A stretch of 64,000 nucleotides of DNA, from contig NZ_JAQTXI010000002.1 in the NCBI RefSeq assembly GCF_028688855.1, forward strand, positions 186,001-250,000, in the 5' to 3' direction. A program made the position numbers and the translations under genes. Each line of letters begins with the position of its first letter. The first letter of the stretch is position 1. A model generated the notes under the pieces. The model saw only the letters and a program-made list of their open reading frames with translations. It was not told where the DNA came from and searched no databases. The DNA is from Neomegalonema sp. (GTDB taxonomy: Bacteria; Pseudomonadota; Alphaproteobacteria; Rhodobacterales; Rhodobacteraceae). Shown here one piece after another: positions 1 through 10,300 of this stretch.

Positions 1-717
1 GAGCCCGTCATAGGGCGAGAGCACGCCATGGACCTGGCGCTCGGTGTAGTTGGCCGAGAGCAGGTTGTCCATGCGGGCCTGAGCCACCGCGCCGTCCCAG
101 CGCAGGGTGCCGACCTTGTCCATGCCGGTCTGTCCCGAGGGGACGGCCACATCGCCGGAGTCGATCAGCGGCTGAAGCACCGACATGGCGCCGTTGTAGA
201 AGAAATAGGCGTTGTTGTCGTCGGGCGAGCCGCCGAACAGCTCGACGTTCCAGGGCTTCGCGTCGGGGAAGCGGGCCTTCAGCCCCTCCACGAGGGATTC
301 GGCCTGGATCACGCCCACCTTGAAATTGTCGAAGGTGGCGTAATAATCGACGTTTCCGCTGTCGCGGATGAGGCGGTCGTAGGCGATGACGCGGATGTCG
401 GCGGCGGCGGCGTTCTCCAGGGCGTTGGAGAGCGTGGTCCCGTCGATGGCGGCGACGACCAGAGCGTTCACGCCCTTGGTCACCATGTTCTCGATCTGGG
501 CGAGCTGGTTGGGGATGTCGTCCTCGGCGTATTGCAGATCGGTGCGATAGCCCGCGGCCTGGAACTGACGCACCATGTTCTCGCCGTCGGCGATCCAGCG
601 CGCGGAGGATTTCGTGGGCATCGAGATGCCGACGAGACCCTTGTCCTGCGCCCAGGCCTGCGGCGCGAAGACGGCGAGGCCCATGGCGAGCGCGCCCGCC
701 AGTTTCAGAAATTTCAT
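1..717 (-). CDS. chvE: ChvE-like periplasmic sugar-binding protein (3' end outside window)
   Basis: Periplasmic binding protein of a sugar ABC importer. In Agrobacterium, ChvE binds glucose, galactose, arabinose and related sugars and also signals to VirA. The visible 239 residues begin with a signal peptide (about residues 1-23, ending AQAWA) followed by the mature start [17 protein letters not shown]. Hallmark ChvE stretches are [45 protein letters not shown] and [15 protein letters not shown]. Identification is from these remembered family motifs. The frame is open to the window edge, so the C-terminal third and any permease and ATPase genes lie outside. A divergent LysR gene starts about 150 bp away, as expected for gbpR-chvE. 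Confidence 0.9.
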   Translation of the reverse strand, partial: MKFLKLAGALAMGLAVFAPQAWAQDKGLVGISMPTKSSARWIADGENMVRQFQAAGYRTDLQYAEDDIPNQLAQIENMVTKGVNALVVAAIDGTTLSNALENAAAADIRVIAYDRLIRDSGNVDYYATFDNFKVGVIQAESLVEGLKARFPDAKPWNVELFGGSPDDNNAYFFYNGAMSVLQPLIDSGDVAVPSGQTGMDKVGTLRWDGAVAQARMDNLLSANYTERQVHGVLSPYDGL

Positions 718-873
718 GTCGTCCTCCCTGAGCGGAGCTTGACCGCTCCTGTCCCCTCTCCGGACGCCCGCCGGATCTTCACGGGCGGGGCGACGGGAGG
801 GCTTCCCTTTTTCTAACCGGATGGGACATATCGTTCAAATATCAAGATGAGGAACCCACATGGCGGAATCGAC

Positions 874-1851
874 ATGAAGGCGCTCGAATTCCTGCGCGAG
901 ATGCGTCCTGCGCAAACCCGGCTCGTGGCGGAGATCGCGGCGCATGGCCAGCTCCAGCGCGCCGCCGCCGCCTGCGGCCTGACCCAGCCTGCGGCCTCGC
1001 GGGCGCTGGCCGAGATCGAGACGCGGCTCGGACAGAGGCTCTTCCTGCGCAGGCCCAAGGGCATGGAGCCCACGCCCGTCGGCGCCCTGGTCGCCAGACG
1101 CGCCCGGAGCCTCCTTCAGGAACAGGCCCTGCTCGCGGGGGAGTTCGCCGATCTGACCTCGGGACGCGGCGGTCTGGCGCGGGTGGGCGCCGTGACGGGT
1201 CCGGCCCTGCGGCATCTGGCGCCGGCCATCCAGGGGCTGAAGGGCGAGGCGCCGGGCGTGGACGTCTCGGTGGAGGTGGCGCCCTCGGCGACCCTCGTCG
1301 GGATGCTCGAGCGCGGCGAACTCGACTTCGCCCTGGCGCGCCTGCCGCCCGGATTCGACGACCGGGGATTCCTGATCGAATCCGCCCGCGAGGAGGTGGT
1401 GCGGCTCATGGTGCGCGACGGCCATCCGCTGCTCGGACGGGGGCCGGTCTCGATGCGCGACCTGCACGGGCTGCCCTGGGTTCTTCAGGATCACGGCGCC
1501 CCGATCCGCCGCGTGATCGAGGCCGCCTTTCATGACGAAGCCCTCTCCTCGCCCGCCGACGTGGCCACGACCTCCTCGCTGCTGATGATCGTGGCGCTGC
1601 TGCGCGATTCCGACGCCGTCGCGCCCATGTCCCAGGAGGTGACCGACCTGATGCTCGAGCCGCCGGTCTCGGCGGGCTTCCGGCGTCTGCCGCTGGACCG
1701 CTCCCTGATCGTGGAGCCCTATCTGATCCTCCGCGCCAGGGGCCGGGAGATCTCGCGCGCCGCCGAAGCCCTGTTCGCAAGGGTGCGCGACTCCATCCGG
1801 CAGGCGGCCCGGGAGGCGGCCCGGCAGGCGGCGGAGGACCCAGGGCCCTAG
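874..1851 (+). CDS. gbpR: LysR-family regulator, GbpR-like, next to chvE
   Basis: LysR-type activator/repressor. The N-terminal winged helix-turn-helix covers about residues 10-70 (LQRAAAACGLTQPAASRALAEIETRLGQRLFLR), followed by a periplasmic-binding-protein-like effector domain. In Agrobacterium, GbpR is the LysR protein beside chvE that controls it in response to sugars, and adjacency here supports the same role. The start at 874 is preferred because GGCGGA lies about 7 bp upstream. An in-frame ATG at 847 would add nine residues but has no visible ribosome binding site. The stop overlaps the stop of the convergent GntR gene inside a CTAG tetranucleotide (1848-1851), so no terminator separates them. 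Confidence is high for the family and moderate for the symbol. Confidence 0.8.
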   Translation: MKALEFLREMRPAQTRLVAEIAAHGQLQRAAAACGLTQPAASRALAEIETRLGQRLFLRRPKGMEPTPVGALVARRARSLLQEQALLAGEFADLTSGRGGLARVGAVTGPALRHLAPAIQGLKGEAPGVDVSVEVAPSATLVGMLERGELDFALARLPPGFDDRGFLIESAREEVVRLMVRDGHPLLGRGPVSMRDLHGLPWVLQDHGAPIRRVIEAAFHDEALSSPADVATTSSLLMIVALLRDSDAVAPMSQEVTDLMLEPPVSAGFRRLPLDRSLIVEPYLILRARGREISRAAEALFARVRDSIRQAAREAARQAAEDPGP

Positions 1852-2597
1852 ACCCCGCGGATGGCCTTTTCGCGGGCGCGGAAGAGCTCGTGATGGGCGT
1901 CGGCGATCACCGCCGCCATGGCCTGACGCGCCCGCTCCGGCGAGCCCTCCGTCACGGCCGCGACGATGGCCCGATGCTTCTGCGCCACTTCGCGCATCTC
2001 CTCGGGGCTGCGGGCCTCTCCGGAGCCCTCGGCGGCCAGCAGCGAATAGAGCGCCGCCTGCACCAGATCGCCCAGGGAGGCCAGAAAGCGGTTTCCCGAC
2101 AGACGCAGCATCAGCTTGTGGAATTCGAGATCCGCCGCCGCGAAGGCCGCCCGACTGCGCGCCGCCTCCAGGCTGGCGCATTGGCGGGCCAGAGCCGCAT
2201 GATCCTCCGGCCGGGCGATCTCGGCCAGACGGGCGGCGGCGGCGGGCTCGAAGATCAGCCGGATCTCGAAGAGCTCCTCGAGGAACTTCCCCGGCGCCCG
2301 CTGCATGCTGTGCCAGCGCAGCAGGTCGGGGTCGAACATGTTCCAGTCGGAGGAGGGCTGGACGCGCGTCCCCACCTTGGCCTTGGAGGTCAGCATCCCC
2401 TTGGCGATGAGCGTCTTCTTCGCCTCGCGGATCACGGTGCGCGAGACGCCGAACATCTCCTCGAGATCGGGGTCCAGGGGAATCATCGTCCTTTCGGGAT
2501 ATTCCCCCGCGACGATGGCCTGTCCGATCTGGTCGACCACATGGGCGGTGTGGTTGAAGGCGCGGTCCGCGAAGCCGCCCGCCCCCGAGAGATTCAT
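1848..2597 (-). CDS. GntR-family (FadR/FCD subfamily) regulator of the sugar importer operon
   Basis: DNA-binding regulator of 249 residues. An N-terminal GntR winged helix (FGVSRTVIREAKKTLIAKGMLTSKAKVGTRV, about residues 45-80) is followed by an all-helical FCD effector domain with metal-ligand-type histidines (LEFHKLMLRLSGN and QKHRAIVAAV). It is the last gene of the operon ytfQ-R-T-yjfF and overlaps yjfF by four bases (ATGA), so it is probably co-expressed and autoregulated. The resemblance to DgoR/GalR-like sugar-acid regulators suggests a sugar or sugar-acid effector. That effector is inferred. A candidate operator is the inverted repeat at 7239-7256 before ytfQ. Confidence 0.88.
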   Translation of the reverse strand: MNLSGAGGFADRAFNHTAHVVDQIGQAIVAGEYPERTMIPLDPDLEEMFGVSRTVIREAKKTLIAKGMLTSKAKVGTRVQPSSDWNMFDPDLLRWHSMQRAPGKFLEELFEIRLIFEPAAAARLAEIARPEDHAALARQCASLEAARSRAAFAAADLEFHKLMLRLSGNRFLASLGDLVQAALYSLLAAEGSGEARSPEEMREVAQKHRAIVAAVTEGSPERARQAMAAVIADAHHELFRAREKAIRGV

Positions 2598-3586
2598 GAT
2601 CGCGCGGCGGATGCGGTCGCCGGTCGAATGCGCGCCGTGGTCGCCCAACCCAACACCTTCTGCAACAGGATGAAGGCGAACAGCAGCCCGCCGATCACGA
2701 TCTTGGTCCACCAGCTCGACAACTGCCCGTCGAACACGATGTAGGTCTGTATCAGGCCCATGATCAGAACGCCAAAGAAAGTCCCCAGCACGAAGCCCGC
2801 TCCGCCCGAGAGCAGCGTCCCGCCGATCACCACCGCCGCGATGGCGTCCAGCTCGACCCCCACCGTCGCCAGCGAGTAGCCCGCCGAGGTGTAGAGCGAA
2901 TAGACGATCCCCGCGAACCCCGCCAGACCGCCCGAAACCGCATAGATTCCAATGGTCGTCCGGGCCAGGGGGACGCCCATCAGCTGCGCCGTCTGGGCCG
3001 AGCCGCCCAGGGCGTAGACGTTCTGGCCGAAGCGCGTCCGGTGCAGCGCCAGCATCGCCAGAAGGAAGGTCAGGATCATCAGGAAGCCGATCAGCCGGAA
3101 GCGGCCGCCATCCGGAGCGCGCCAGTAGAGCGACTGGAGCCAGCCGTAGAACTCGTGCGTGACCGGCACGGAATCCGTCGAGAGCACATAGGCCATCCCG
3201 CGCATCAGGAACATCCCCGCCAGAGTCACGATGAAGGGCGGCATCTCCAGATGATGGATGATCGCCCCCATCGCCGCCCCGAAGAGCGTCGAGACCCCCA
3301 GAGCCAGCGCGAAGGCCGCCAGAGGATGAATCCCGGCGTCGCGGATGAGCACCGCCAGAAAGACGCTCGTGAAGGCGATCACCGAGCCCACCGAAAGGTC
3401 GATGCCCCCCGACAGGATCACGAAGGTCATCCCCACCGCCACGATCCCCAGAAAGGCGTTGTCGGTGAGCAGATTGGCCGCCACCCGCCACGACAGCATC
3501 GCGGGAAACTGCGCCACGCAGGCGATCAGCGCCAGAAGGAAGGTCGCCAGAGTGACGTAAAGCGGCAGACGGGGGGAATGTCTCAT
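2594..3586 (-). CDS. yjfF: Sugar ABC transporter permease, YjfF type
   Basis: Second inner-membrane permease of a galactofuranose-type ABC importer, 330 residues with about eight to ten hydrophobic segments. Family signatures visible are GIVAVGMTFVILSGGIDLSVGS (about 49-70), FIVTLAGMFLMRGMAYVLSTDSVPV and ELDAIAAVVIGGTLLSGGAG near the C terminus, the ATPase-contacting region. Together with YtfT it forms the heterodimeric membrane channel. The start overlaps the ytfT stop by four bases and the stop overlaps the GntR start by four bases, indicating translational coupling. The E. coli transporter takes up galactofuranose. The substrate here could be another sugar. Confidence 0.9.
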   Translation of the reverse strand: MRHSPRLPLYVTLATFLLALIACVAQFPAMLSWRVAANLLTDNAFLGIVAVGMTFVILSGGIDLSVGSVIAFTSVFLAVLIRDAGIHPLAAFALALGVSTLFGAAMGAIIHHLEMPPFIVTLAGMFLMRGMAYVLSTDSVPVTHEFYGWLQSLYWRAPDGGRFRLIGFLMILTFLLAMLALHRTRFGQNVYALGGSAQTAQLMGVPLARTTIGIYAVSGGLAGFAGIVYSLYTSAGYSLATVGVELDAIAAVVIGGTLLSGGAGFVLGTFFGVLIMGLIQTYIVFDGQLSSWWTKIVIGGLLFAFILLQKVLGWATTARIRPATASAARS

Positions 3587-4629
3587 GTCCTGCCCTCCTC
3601 GGCGGGTCGGCGCGGAGCCGGAGGGCGCGTCTCGCGGGCGGGCTGCCCGGTCGAGGCCCGCAGCAGATAGACGGCGCGCTTCACCTTCGGCGACTGGATC
3701 ACCAGAATGGCGATGATCAGCAGGGCCTTGATCACCAGATTGAACTCGACCGGCATCCCCGACAGCAGGATCGCCGAATTCACGGACTGGATGATCAGCG
3801 CCCCCAGCAGAGAGGCCGCGATGGAGAAGCGTCCGCCGAGCAGCGAATTCCCGCCGATCACCACCGCCAGGATGGCGTCCAGCTCCATCCAGAGTCCGGC
3901 GTTGTTGGCGTCGGCGCCCTTGATGTCTCCGGCGACGATCACCCCCGCCAGAGCCGCGCAGAGCCCCGCCACCAGATAGACCGCGATCAGCAGCGCCCGC
4001 GAGTCCACCCCCGCCAGACGCGCCGAACGCTCGTTGACCCCCACCGCCTCGATCAGCATGCCGAGCGCCGTCCGGCGGACCAGAAGCCCCGCCGCCAGCG
4101 CCACCCCCACCCAGATCCAGACCGGAGTCGGCAGGGCGAGGATCGCGCCCGAGCCAAGCCCGCTCAGTCCCGGATCGTTGAAGGTGAGGATCGCGCCCTC
4201 GGTCAGAAGCTGCGCGACTCCGCGCCCGGCGACCATCAGCACCAGCGTGGCGACGATGGGCTGGATCCCGAGGACCGCCACCAGAAAGCCGTTCCAGAGC
4301 CCGCAGACCGCGCCCGCCAGAAGCCCCGCCCCGAGCGCCGCCGTCCAGTGATGGCCGCTCGTCACCGCGAGGGCCGCCACCGCGCCCGCGATGGCCATGA
4401 CCGCCCCCACCGACAGATCTATGCCCCGCGTGGCGATCACCAGAGTCATCCCGATGGCCAGAAGCGCCGTCGGGGCGCCGCGGTTCAGCACGTCGACCAG
4501 ATTGCCGTAGAGACGGCCGTTCTGCATCCGGATCGAGAAGAAATCCGGAAAGACGATGAAGTTCAGCGCCAGAGCCAGCGCCAGAATCGCCAGTTGCGGC
4601 GCGATGCGCCGGAGAGTCGCCTTGATCAC
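3583..4629 (-). CDS. ytfT: Sugar ABC transporter permease, YtfT type
   Basis: First permease of the YtfQRT-YjfF-type importer, 348 residues, multi-spanning. Family motifs include TALLAIGMTLVIATRGIDLSVG (about 55-76), QPIVATLVLMVAGRGVAQLLTEG, and ELDAILAVVIGGNSLLGGRFS near the C terminus. The start is a GTG (4629-4627) overlapping the ytfR stop as GTGA, with a GGAGGAGG ribosome binding site just upstream. No ATG start fits this spacing. It lies between the ATPase gene and yjfF in a four-base-overlap chain. Its C-terminal tail, after the last membrane segment, is rich in Arg and Pro. Confidence 0.9.
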   Translation of the reverse strand: MIKATLRRIAPQLAILALALALNFIVFPDFFSIRMQNGRLYGNLVDVLNRGAPTALLAIGMTLVIATRGIDLSVGAVMAIAGAVAALAVTSGHHWTAALGAGLLAGAVCGLWNGFLVAVLGIQPIVATLVLMVAGRGVAQLLTEGAILTFNDPGLSGLGSGAILALPTPVWIWVGVALAAGLLVRRTALGMLIEAVGVNERSARLAGVDSRALLIAVYLVAGLCAALAGVIVAGDIKGADANNAGLWMELDAILAVVIGGNSLLGGRFSIAASLLGALIIQSVNSAILLSGMPVEFNLVIKALLIIAILVIQSPKVKRAVYLLRASTGQPARETRPPAPRRPAEEGRT

Positions 4630-6134
4630 GCCGCCTCCTCCTCGCCTGCGATGGCCCGCACGATGGCGTCGGGCGAAATGTCGGCGCCGGTCAGCTCCTC
4701 CACCTGGCGACGGTCGCGCAGCACGATCACCCGGCCGGCGCAGGCCACCAGCTCCTCCATCTCCGAGGAGGCCACCAGAAGCGCCATGCCCCGCGCCCTC
4801 AGCCGCTCGATCAGATTGAGGATCTCGGCGTGCGCCCCGACGTCGATGCCCCGCGTCGGCTCGTCGAGGATCAGGAGCGCGGGCTCGGTGGCCAGCCAGC
4901 GCGCCAGAAGCGCCTTCTGCTGGTTGCCGCCCGACAGGAGCCGGATCGGCATGTCGAGATGCGCCAGACGGATGTCCAGCGCCTTGACGTAGCCCTCCGC
5001 GATCTCCTGGGCCCGCGCCCGCGAGATGGGCTTCGCCCAGCCCTGACGCGCCTGAAGCGCAAGGACGATGTTCTCGCGCACCGAAAGATCGCCCACGATC
5101 CCGTCGATCTTGCGGTCCTCGGGGCAGAAGGCGAGCCCGTGCCCGACGGCCTCGCGCGGATCGCCCAGCCGGACCGGAAGGCCCCTCAGCCGGGCCTCGC
5201 CCCGGTCGGCGGGGGCGGCGCCGAAGATCGCGGCGCAGGTCTCGCTGCGGCCCGAGCCCAGAAGACCCGCCAGCCCCACCACCTCGCCCGAGCGGATCGT
5301 CATGTCGAAGGGCTCGATGGCCCCGCGACGCCCGAACCCCGCGAAGGAGAGCAGGACTTCGCCCGGCTCCGCCTCATGGGGCGTCCGGGTCGCGGCCTCC
5401 AGCTGACGCCCGAGCATCAGGGTGACGATCTCGGTCTGGCCGGCCTCGCGCAGAAGGCGGCTGCCGACCACCCGCCCGTTGCGCAGGATGGTCGCCCGGT
5501 CGCAGAGCGCGAAGACCTGATCCAGGAAATGCGTGATGAAGACCACCGCCAGACCCCGGGCCGTCAGGCGGCGCACCACGGAGAACATCAGCTCGACCTC
5601 CTCGCGGTCGAGGCTGGCGGTGGGCTCGTCGAGGATCAGCACCTTGCCCGACATCTCCACCGCCCGCGCGATGGCGACGATCTGCTGCACCGCGATGGAG
5701 AAGCTCGACAGGAGCCGCCCCGGATCGATCTCCAGGCCGTATTCCGCGAGGATGCGCGCCGAATCCCGCTTCATGCGGCGATGGTCCACGAAGCCGAAGC
5801 GCGTCGGCTGGCGCCCGAGGAAGAGATTCTCCGCCACGGTCAGATTGGGCAGGAGGTTCACCTCCTGATAGACCGTGCCGATCCCGAGCCGCTGGCTGTC
5901 GAGGGGATCGCGCGGATCGATCTCGACGCCCTCCAGCAGGATCGCGCCGCCGTCGCGGGCGTAGGCGCCGGTCAGGCATTTGATCAGCGTGGATTTCCCC
6001 GCGCCGTTCTCGCCGAGCAGCGCATGGACCTCGCCCGGATAGAGCCGCAGGTCCACTTCGTCGAGCGCGATGGCGCCCGGAAAATACTTCGATACGCCCG
6101 TCGCCTGAAGGACGGGCTCCGCCATCTGCTCCAT
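4626..6134 (-). CDS. ytfR: Sugar ABC transporter ATPase with two nucleotide-binding domains, YtfR type
   Basis: Energises sugar uptake; 502 residues with tandem ATPase domains as in RbsA, MglA and YtfR. Domain 1 has Walker A GENGAGKSTL (about 42-51) and Walker B LILDEPTASLD. Domain 2 has a degenerate Walker A (GLLGSGRSET), signature LSGGNQQKALLARWL and Walker B LILDEPTRGID. A degenerate second P-loop is normal for this family. The start at 6134 follows a purine-rich GGGGCG. An ATG three codons further on is too close to its own Shine-Dalgarno. It is downstream of ytfQ across a 99 bp gap holding a stem-loop, and overlaps ytfT. Confidence 0.92.
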   Translation of the reverse strand: MEQMAEPVLQATGVSKYFPGAIALDEVDLRLYPGEVHALLGENGAGKSTLIKCLTGAYARDGGAILLEGVEIDPRDPLDSQRLGIGTVYQEVNLLPNLTVAENLFLGRQPTRFGFVDHRRMKRDSARILAEYGLEIDPGRLLSSFSIAVQQIVAIARAVEMSGKVLILDEPTASLDREEVELMFSVVRRLTARGLAVVFITHFLDQVFALCDRATILRNGRVVGSRLLREAGQTEIVTLMLGRQLEAATRTPHEAEPGEVLLSFAGFGRRGAIEPFDMTIRSGEVVGLAGLLGSGRSETCAAIFGAAPADRGEARLRGLPVRLGDPREAVGHGLAFCPEDRKIDGIVGDLSVRENIVLALQARQGWAKPISRARAQEIAEGYVKALDIRLAHLDMPIRLLSGGNQQKALLARWLATEPALLILDEPTRGIDVGAHAEILNLIERLRARGMALLVASSEMEELVACAGRVIVLRDRRQVEELTGADISPDAIVRAIAGEEEAA

Positions 6135-6183
6135 GGGACGCCCCAGCCTGAGAAAGCCCTCCGCCTGACAGGAAGGCCCGGAA

Positions 6184-6211
6184 GGCCGGAGACGTCAAGA
6201 CGCCTCCGGCC
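6184..6211 (-). terminator. Intercistronic stem-loop between ytfQ and ytfR
   Basis: An inverted repeat GGCCGGAG/CTCCGGCC (6184-6191 and 6204-6211) extends inward with one mismatch. There is no T-run, so it is more likely a partial terminator or mRNA-stabilising element. Such stems are common after binding-protein genes and raise their level over the membrane components. Confidence 0.55.
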
Positions 6212-6233
6212 GCGGATCTTCAGCCGGGAGACG

Positions 6234-7196
6234 TCAGTAGCCGAGGCCCTTCTTCTCCTCGTAGACGGCCTGATTGTCGTCGGCGGAGGTGTAGAGGCGG
6301 GATTCGGTCTGGATCCACTTGGGCGGCAGGGTTCCGTCCTTCCAGAAGGCCTCCAGGGCGTCGAAGGCCGGACCCGCCATGTCGGGCGTCAGCTCGACGG
6401 TGGCGTTGGCCTCGCCCTGGGCGATGGCGAGGTGGATGTCCGGCACCGCGTCGATGGAGACGACGAGGATGTCCGAACCGGGCTTCAGCCCCGCCTCCTT
6501 GATGGCCTGGATGGCGCCCACGGCCATGTCGTCGTTATGGGCGTAGAGGGCGCAGATGTTGGCGCCGCCCTCGGACTTCAGGAAGCTCTCCATGACGACC
6601 TTGCCCTGGGCGCGGGTGAAGTCGCCGGTCTGGCTGCGCGTGATCTTGAGGTTCGGCGCCGAGGCGATGGACTGCTCGAAGCCCTTCTTGCGCGCGATGG
6701 CCGGAGAGGATCCGGTGGTGCCCTGAAGCTCGACGATGTTGCAGGCGCGGTCTCCGACGGCCTCCTTCAGCCAGTCGCCCGCGACGACGCCTTCATGCAC
6801 GGTGTCGGAGGTGACGGCGGTGAGGTAGAGGTCGTCGGGGGCGTCCACGGTGCGGTCGAGGAGCACGACGGGGATCTCGGCGTCCCTGGCCTCCTTGAGC
6901 ACCTCGTCCCAGCCCGTGGCCACGACCGGCGCCACGAGGATCGCGTCCACGCCCTGGGCGATGAAGCTGCGCAGGGCCCGGATCTGGTTCTCCTGCTTCT
7001 GCTGGGCGTCGGCGAATTTCAGGTCATAGCCGCGTTCGGTCGCGGATTGACGGGTGACGGTGGTCTCGGCGGCGCGCCAGCCCGATTCCGAACCGATCTG
7101 GGAAAAGCCGATGGTCTCGCCCGCCGCCCGGGCCGAGGCGGGGGTCAGCATCGCCGCGCCGAGCAGAAGCCCGCGCAGGGTGTTGCGGTGAATCAT
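6234..7196 (-). CDS. ytfQ: Periplasmic galactofuranose-type sugar-binding protein, YtfQ family
   Basis: Delivers sugar to the YtfRT-YjfF importer; 320 residues. It starts MIHRNTLRGLLLGAAMLTPASARA, a signal peptide, and the mature protein begins GETIGFSQIGSESGWRAAET, the YtfQ signature. Further family segments are LKFADAQQKQENQIRALRSF, VDAILVAPVVATGWDEVLKE, VVLLDRTVDAPDDLYLT and ALYAHNDDMAVGAIQAIKEAG. The start at 7196 is chosen because GGAGG lies ten bases upstream. An in-frame ATG at 7229 would place eleven residues before the signal peptide. It heads the operon, with a probable promoter and operator at 7239-7260. Confidence 0.92.
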   Translation of the reverse strand: MIHRNTLRGLLLGAAMLTPASARAAGETIGFSQIGSESGWRAAETTVTRQSATERGYDLKFADAQQKQENQIRALRSFIAQGVDAILVAPVVATGWDEVLKEARDAEIPVVLLDRTVDAPDDLYLTAVTSDTVHEGVVAGDWLKEAVGDRACNIVELQGTTGSSPAIARKKGFEQSIASAPNLKITRSQTGDFTRAQGKVVMESFLKSEGGANICALYAHNDDMAVGAIQAIKEAGLKPGSDILVVSIDAVPDIHLAIAQGEANATVELTPDMAGPAFDALEAFWKDGTLPPKWIQTESRLYTSADDNQAVYEEKKGLGY

Positions 7197-7238
7197 GATT
7201 TTTTTTCCTCCCATGGGATACGTCTCCATCCCCGACTC

Positions 7239-7256
7239 AATAAATCATACTTTATT
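7239..7256. promoter_or_regulatory. Inverted-repeat operator candidate overlapping a -10 box before ytfQ
   Basis: AATAAA and TTTATT flank a six-base spacer (TCATAC), a perfect 6-6-6 inverted repeat in an AT-rich island. On the minus strand TATGAT (7249-7244) lies inside it and resembles a -10 hexamer for ytfQ, about 50 bp before the start codon. The position fits repression by the GntR protein of the same operon. The assignment to that protein is inference. Confidence 0.5.
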
Positions 7257-7338
7257 ACTTATGGGAAGGGCGCGCCCTGGATCCCGCCGGAAGTTTTCCG
7301 GCGGGCTTTCCTCGGGGCGGGATCCGGCGCGGGAGGAG

Positions 7339-10300
7339 TCAGCTCCCGACGCCTCCGGCCAGCAGGGCGGCGTCTCCGCCTGCGGCGGTCACGTCGACGC
7401 AGAGATGGCGCTCATGGGCCACATGGGCGAGATCCGGCCGCCCGCCGATCAGAGGCAGGATCGGACCCGGACGCGCCGCCAGAGCCTGCGCATATCTGCG
7501 GGCTTCGGCTTCTGCGCCCCACCAGAGGACTCCGCCGAAGCCTGCGAGGCCAGCCAGAGCCTCGGGCGCGAGATTCCCCTCCGCCCCGACCGCCAGGCCG
7601 CCCAGAGCCCGCACCGCCTGAATTTGCGCCTGCAGGGCGGCTTCTCCGGGGCCGAGGCAGAGGACCGGCGCGCGCGCGAAGAGCGTCAGGCGGTTGGTCT
7701 CGCCGGTGGGGCCGGGCATGGCGCGGGTCTCGATCTTCGGGAGATCCGCGCCGGTCTCCGCGAGGCGGCGACGCAGCGTCAAGAGATCGGCCTCCCGGGT
7801 CCAGGGCTCGCCCGCAGGGCCGGGCGCAGGCTTGAGGAAACGCGCCAGATAGAGCGGCCCGCCCGCCTTGGGGCCTGTGCCGGAGAGGCCCTCGCCGCCG
7901 AAGGGCTGGCTGCCCACCACCGCCCCGATCTGGTTGCGGTTCACATAGAGATTCCCCGCCTGAATGCGGTCGGCCATCTCCTGGACGCGGGAATCGATGC
8001 GCGTATGCAGGCCGAAGGTCAGGCCGTAGCCGCGGGCGTTGATCGCCGCCGCGATCTTCTCCAGATCGCCCGCCTTCCAGGTCGCGACATGCAGGACCGG
8101 GCCGAAGACCTCGCGTTCGAGCTCCTCGATCCCCGCGACGCGGATCATCGCCGGAGAGACGAAACATCCCTCCGCAGGTTTGGTCAGGCGATGGATCAGG
8201 CGGCCCTGCGCCTCTGCGGCTTCGAGGTAAGCCTCGATGGAGTCCCGCGCCTCGACGTCGATGGCCGGACCAATGTCGGTGGAGAGCCTCCAGGGATCGC
8301 CGAGATTCTGCTCGTCCATCACGCCCCTGATCATCTCGATCATGTGAGGAGCGATCTCCTCCTGAAGATAGAGGCAGCGCAGGGCCGAACAGCGTTGGCC
8401 CGCCGAACGGAAGGCCGAAGCCACCACATCCCGCGCCGCCTGCTCGGGGAGGGCGGTGGAATCGACGATCATCGCGTTCAGGCCGCCCGTCTCGGCGATC
8501 AGCGGCGCCGAAGGAGACAGGCCCTCGGCCATGCTCCGGCGGATGCGTCGGGCCGTCTCGGTGGAGCCGGTGAAGACCACGCCCGAGATTCGCGGATCGG
8601 AGGTCAGCGCCGCCCCGACCGTCTCGCCGGGGCCGGGCAGGAGCTGCAGCGCCGAAGGCGGGACTCCGGCCTCATGCAGCAGCCGCACCGCCATGGCCGC
8701 GACCAGGGGCGTCTGTTCGGCGGGCTTGGCGAGCACGCCGTTTCCCGTCGCCAGAGCCGCCGCGATCTGTCCCGTGAAGATCGCCAGAGGGAAATTCCAC
8801 GGCGAAATCGCCGCGAAGACCCCCAGAGGCTCGGCGTCCGGAGGAAGGTTCTCCGCCTCGGCGGCGTAATAGCGGAGGAAATCCACGGCCTCGCGGAGTT
8901 CGCCGAGGCAATCGGGCAGAGTCTTGCCCGCCTCGCGCGCCAGAACCGCGAAGAAGGGCCCGAAATCCGCTTCATAGAGATCGGCGGCCCGACGCAGAAC
9001 CGCCGCGCGCTCCGCCACGGAGGCCGCCCATGGACGCGCCGCCCCCAGAGCCGCTTGCGCCTCGGCTTCGCCCGCCTCCCGCACCAGCGCGACCGGCTCG
9101 CCCGTGGCGGGGTTGAGGAGCGGATGCCCCTCGCCTGCGGGCGCGGCCTCCACAGCGAGGATCGGCCCGGCCTCGGGGATCTCCACGGCGCGGGCGGAGT
9201 CGATGCGCGCCAGAGTCTCGGCGTCGGTCAGATCGAAGCCGCGCGCATTGCGCCGCCCGGCGCCGAAGAGCGCCTCCGGACGCTTCAGATTCGCCGGAGC
9301 CCTGGCCTCGGCCAGAGCCGCGACGGGATCGGCGGCGATGGTCTCGGGCGCGACGCCTTCATCCACGATCTGATGCACGAAGGAGGAATTCGCGCCGTTC
9401 TCCAGCAGACGCCGCACCAGATAGGCCAGCAGATCGCGATGCGCCCCCACCGGCGCATAGATGCGGCAGCGTCCGCCCGTCTCCTTCAACAGGATGTCGT
9501 GCAGGCGCTCGCCCATGCCATGCAGACGCTGGAACTCGAAAGGACGGCCCTCGGCCAGCTCCAGGACGGCGGCGGCGGTCTGGGCGTTGTGGGTCGCGAA
9601 TTGCGGATAGATCCGGTCGGCGTAGCCGAACAGCTTCTTCGCCAGCGTGAGATAGCTCACGTCGGTGGCGGTCTTGGAGGTGAAGAGCGTGAAATCCGGC
9701 AGGCCCTCGACCTGAGCCCGCTTCATCTCGGAATCCCAATAGGCGCCCTTCACCAGACGCACCATGATCCGCCGGTCCAGCCGCGCGGCGAGCGCGTTCA
9801 GCCGGTCGAGGACCAGACCCGCCCGCTTGCCATAGGCCTGAACCACCACGCCGAAGCCGTCCCAGCCCGCGAAGGCGGGATCTTCGAGAATCGCCTCGAT
9901 CACCTTCAGCGAGAGGATCAGGCGGTCCTGCTCCTCGGCGTCGATGTTGAAGCCCATGTTCGCCGCGCGCGCCTGAAGCGCCAGACGCCGCGCCCGCGGG
10001 ACCAGCTCGGCCATGACCCGCGCCTCCTGCGCCGCCTCGTATCGCGGATGCAGCGCCGAAAGCTTCACCGAAATCCCCGGATTGGCCTCCACCGAGCCCT
10101 TGACGCAGGCGCCCGCCAAGGCGGCGATGGCCTGCTCGTAGGAGCGGGCGTAGCGCGCGGCGTCGGCGGAGGTCAGCGCCGCCTCGCCGAGCATGTCGTA
10201 GCTGTAGGTGAAGCCCTGAGCCTCGCGCTCCTTCGCGCGGGACATGGCCTTCCCGATGGTCTCGCCGAGCACGAACTGACGGCCCATCTCCTTCATCGCC

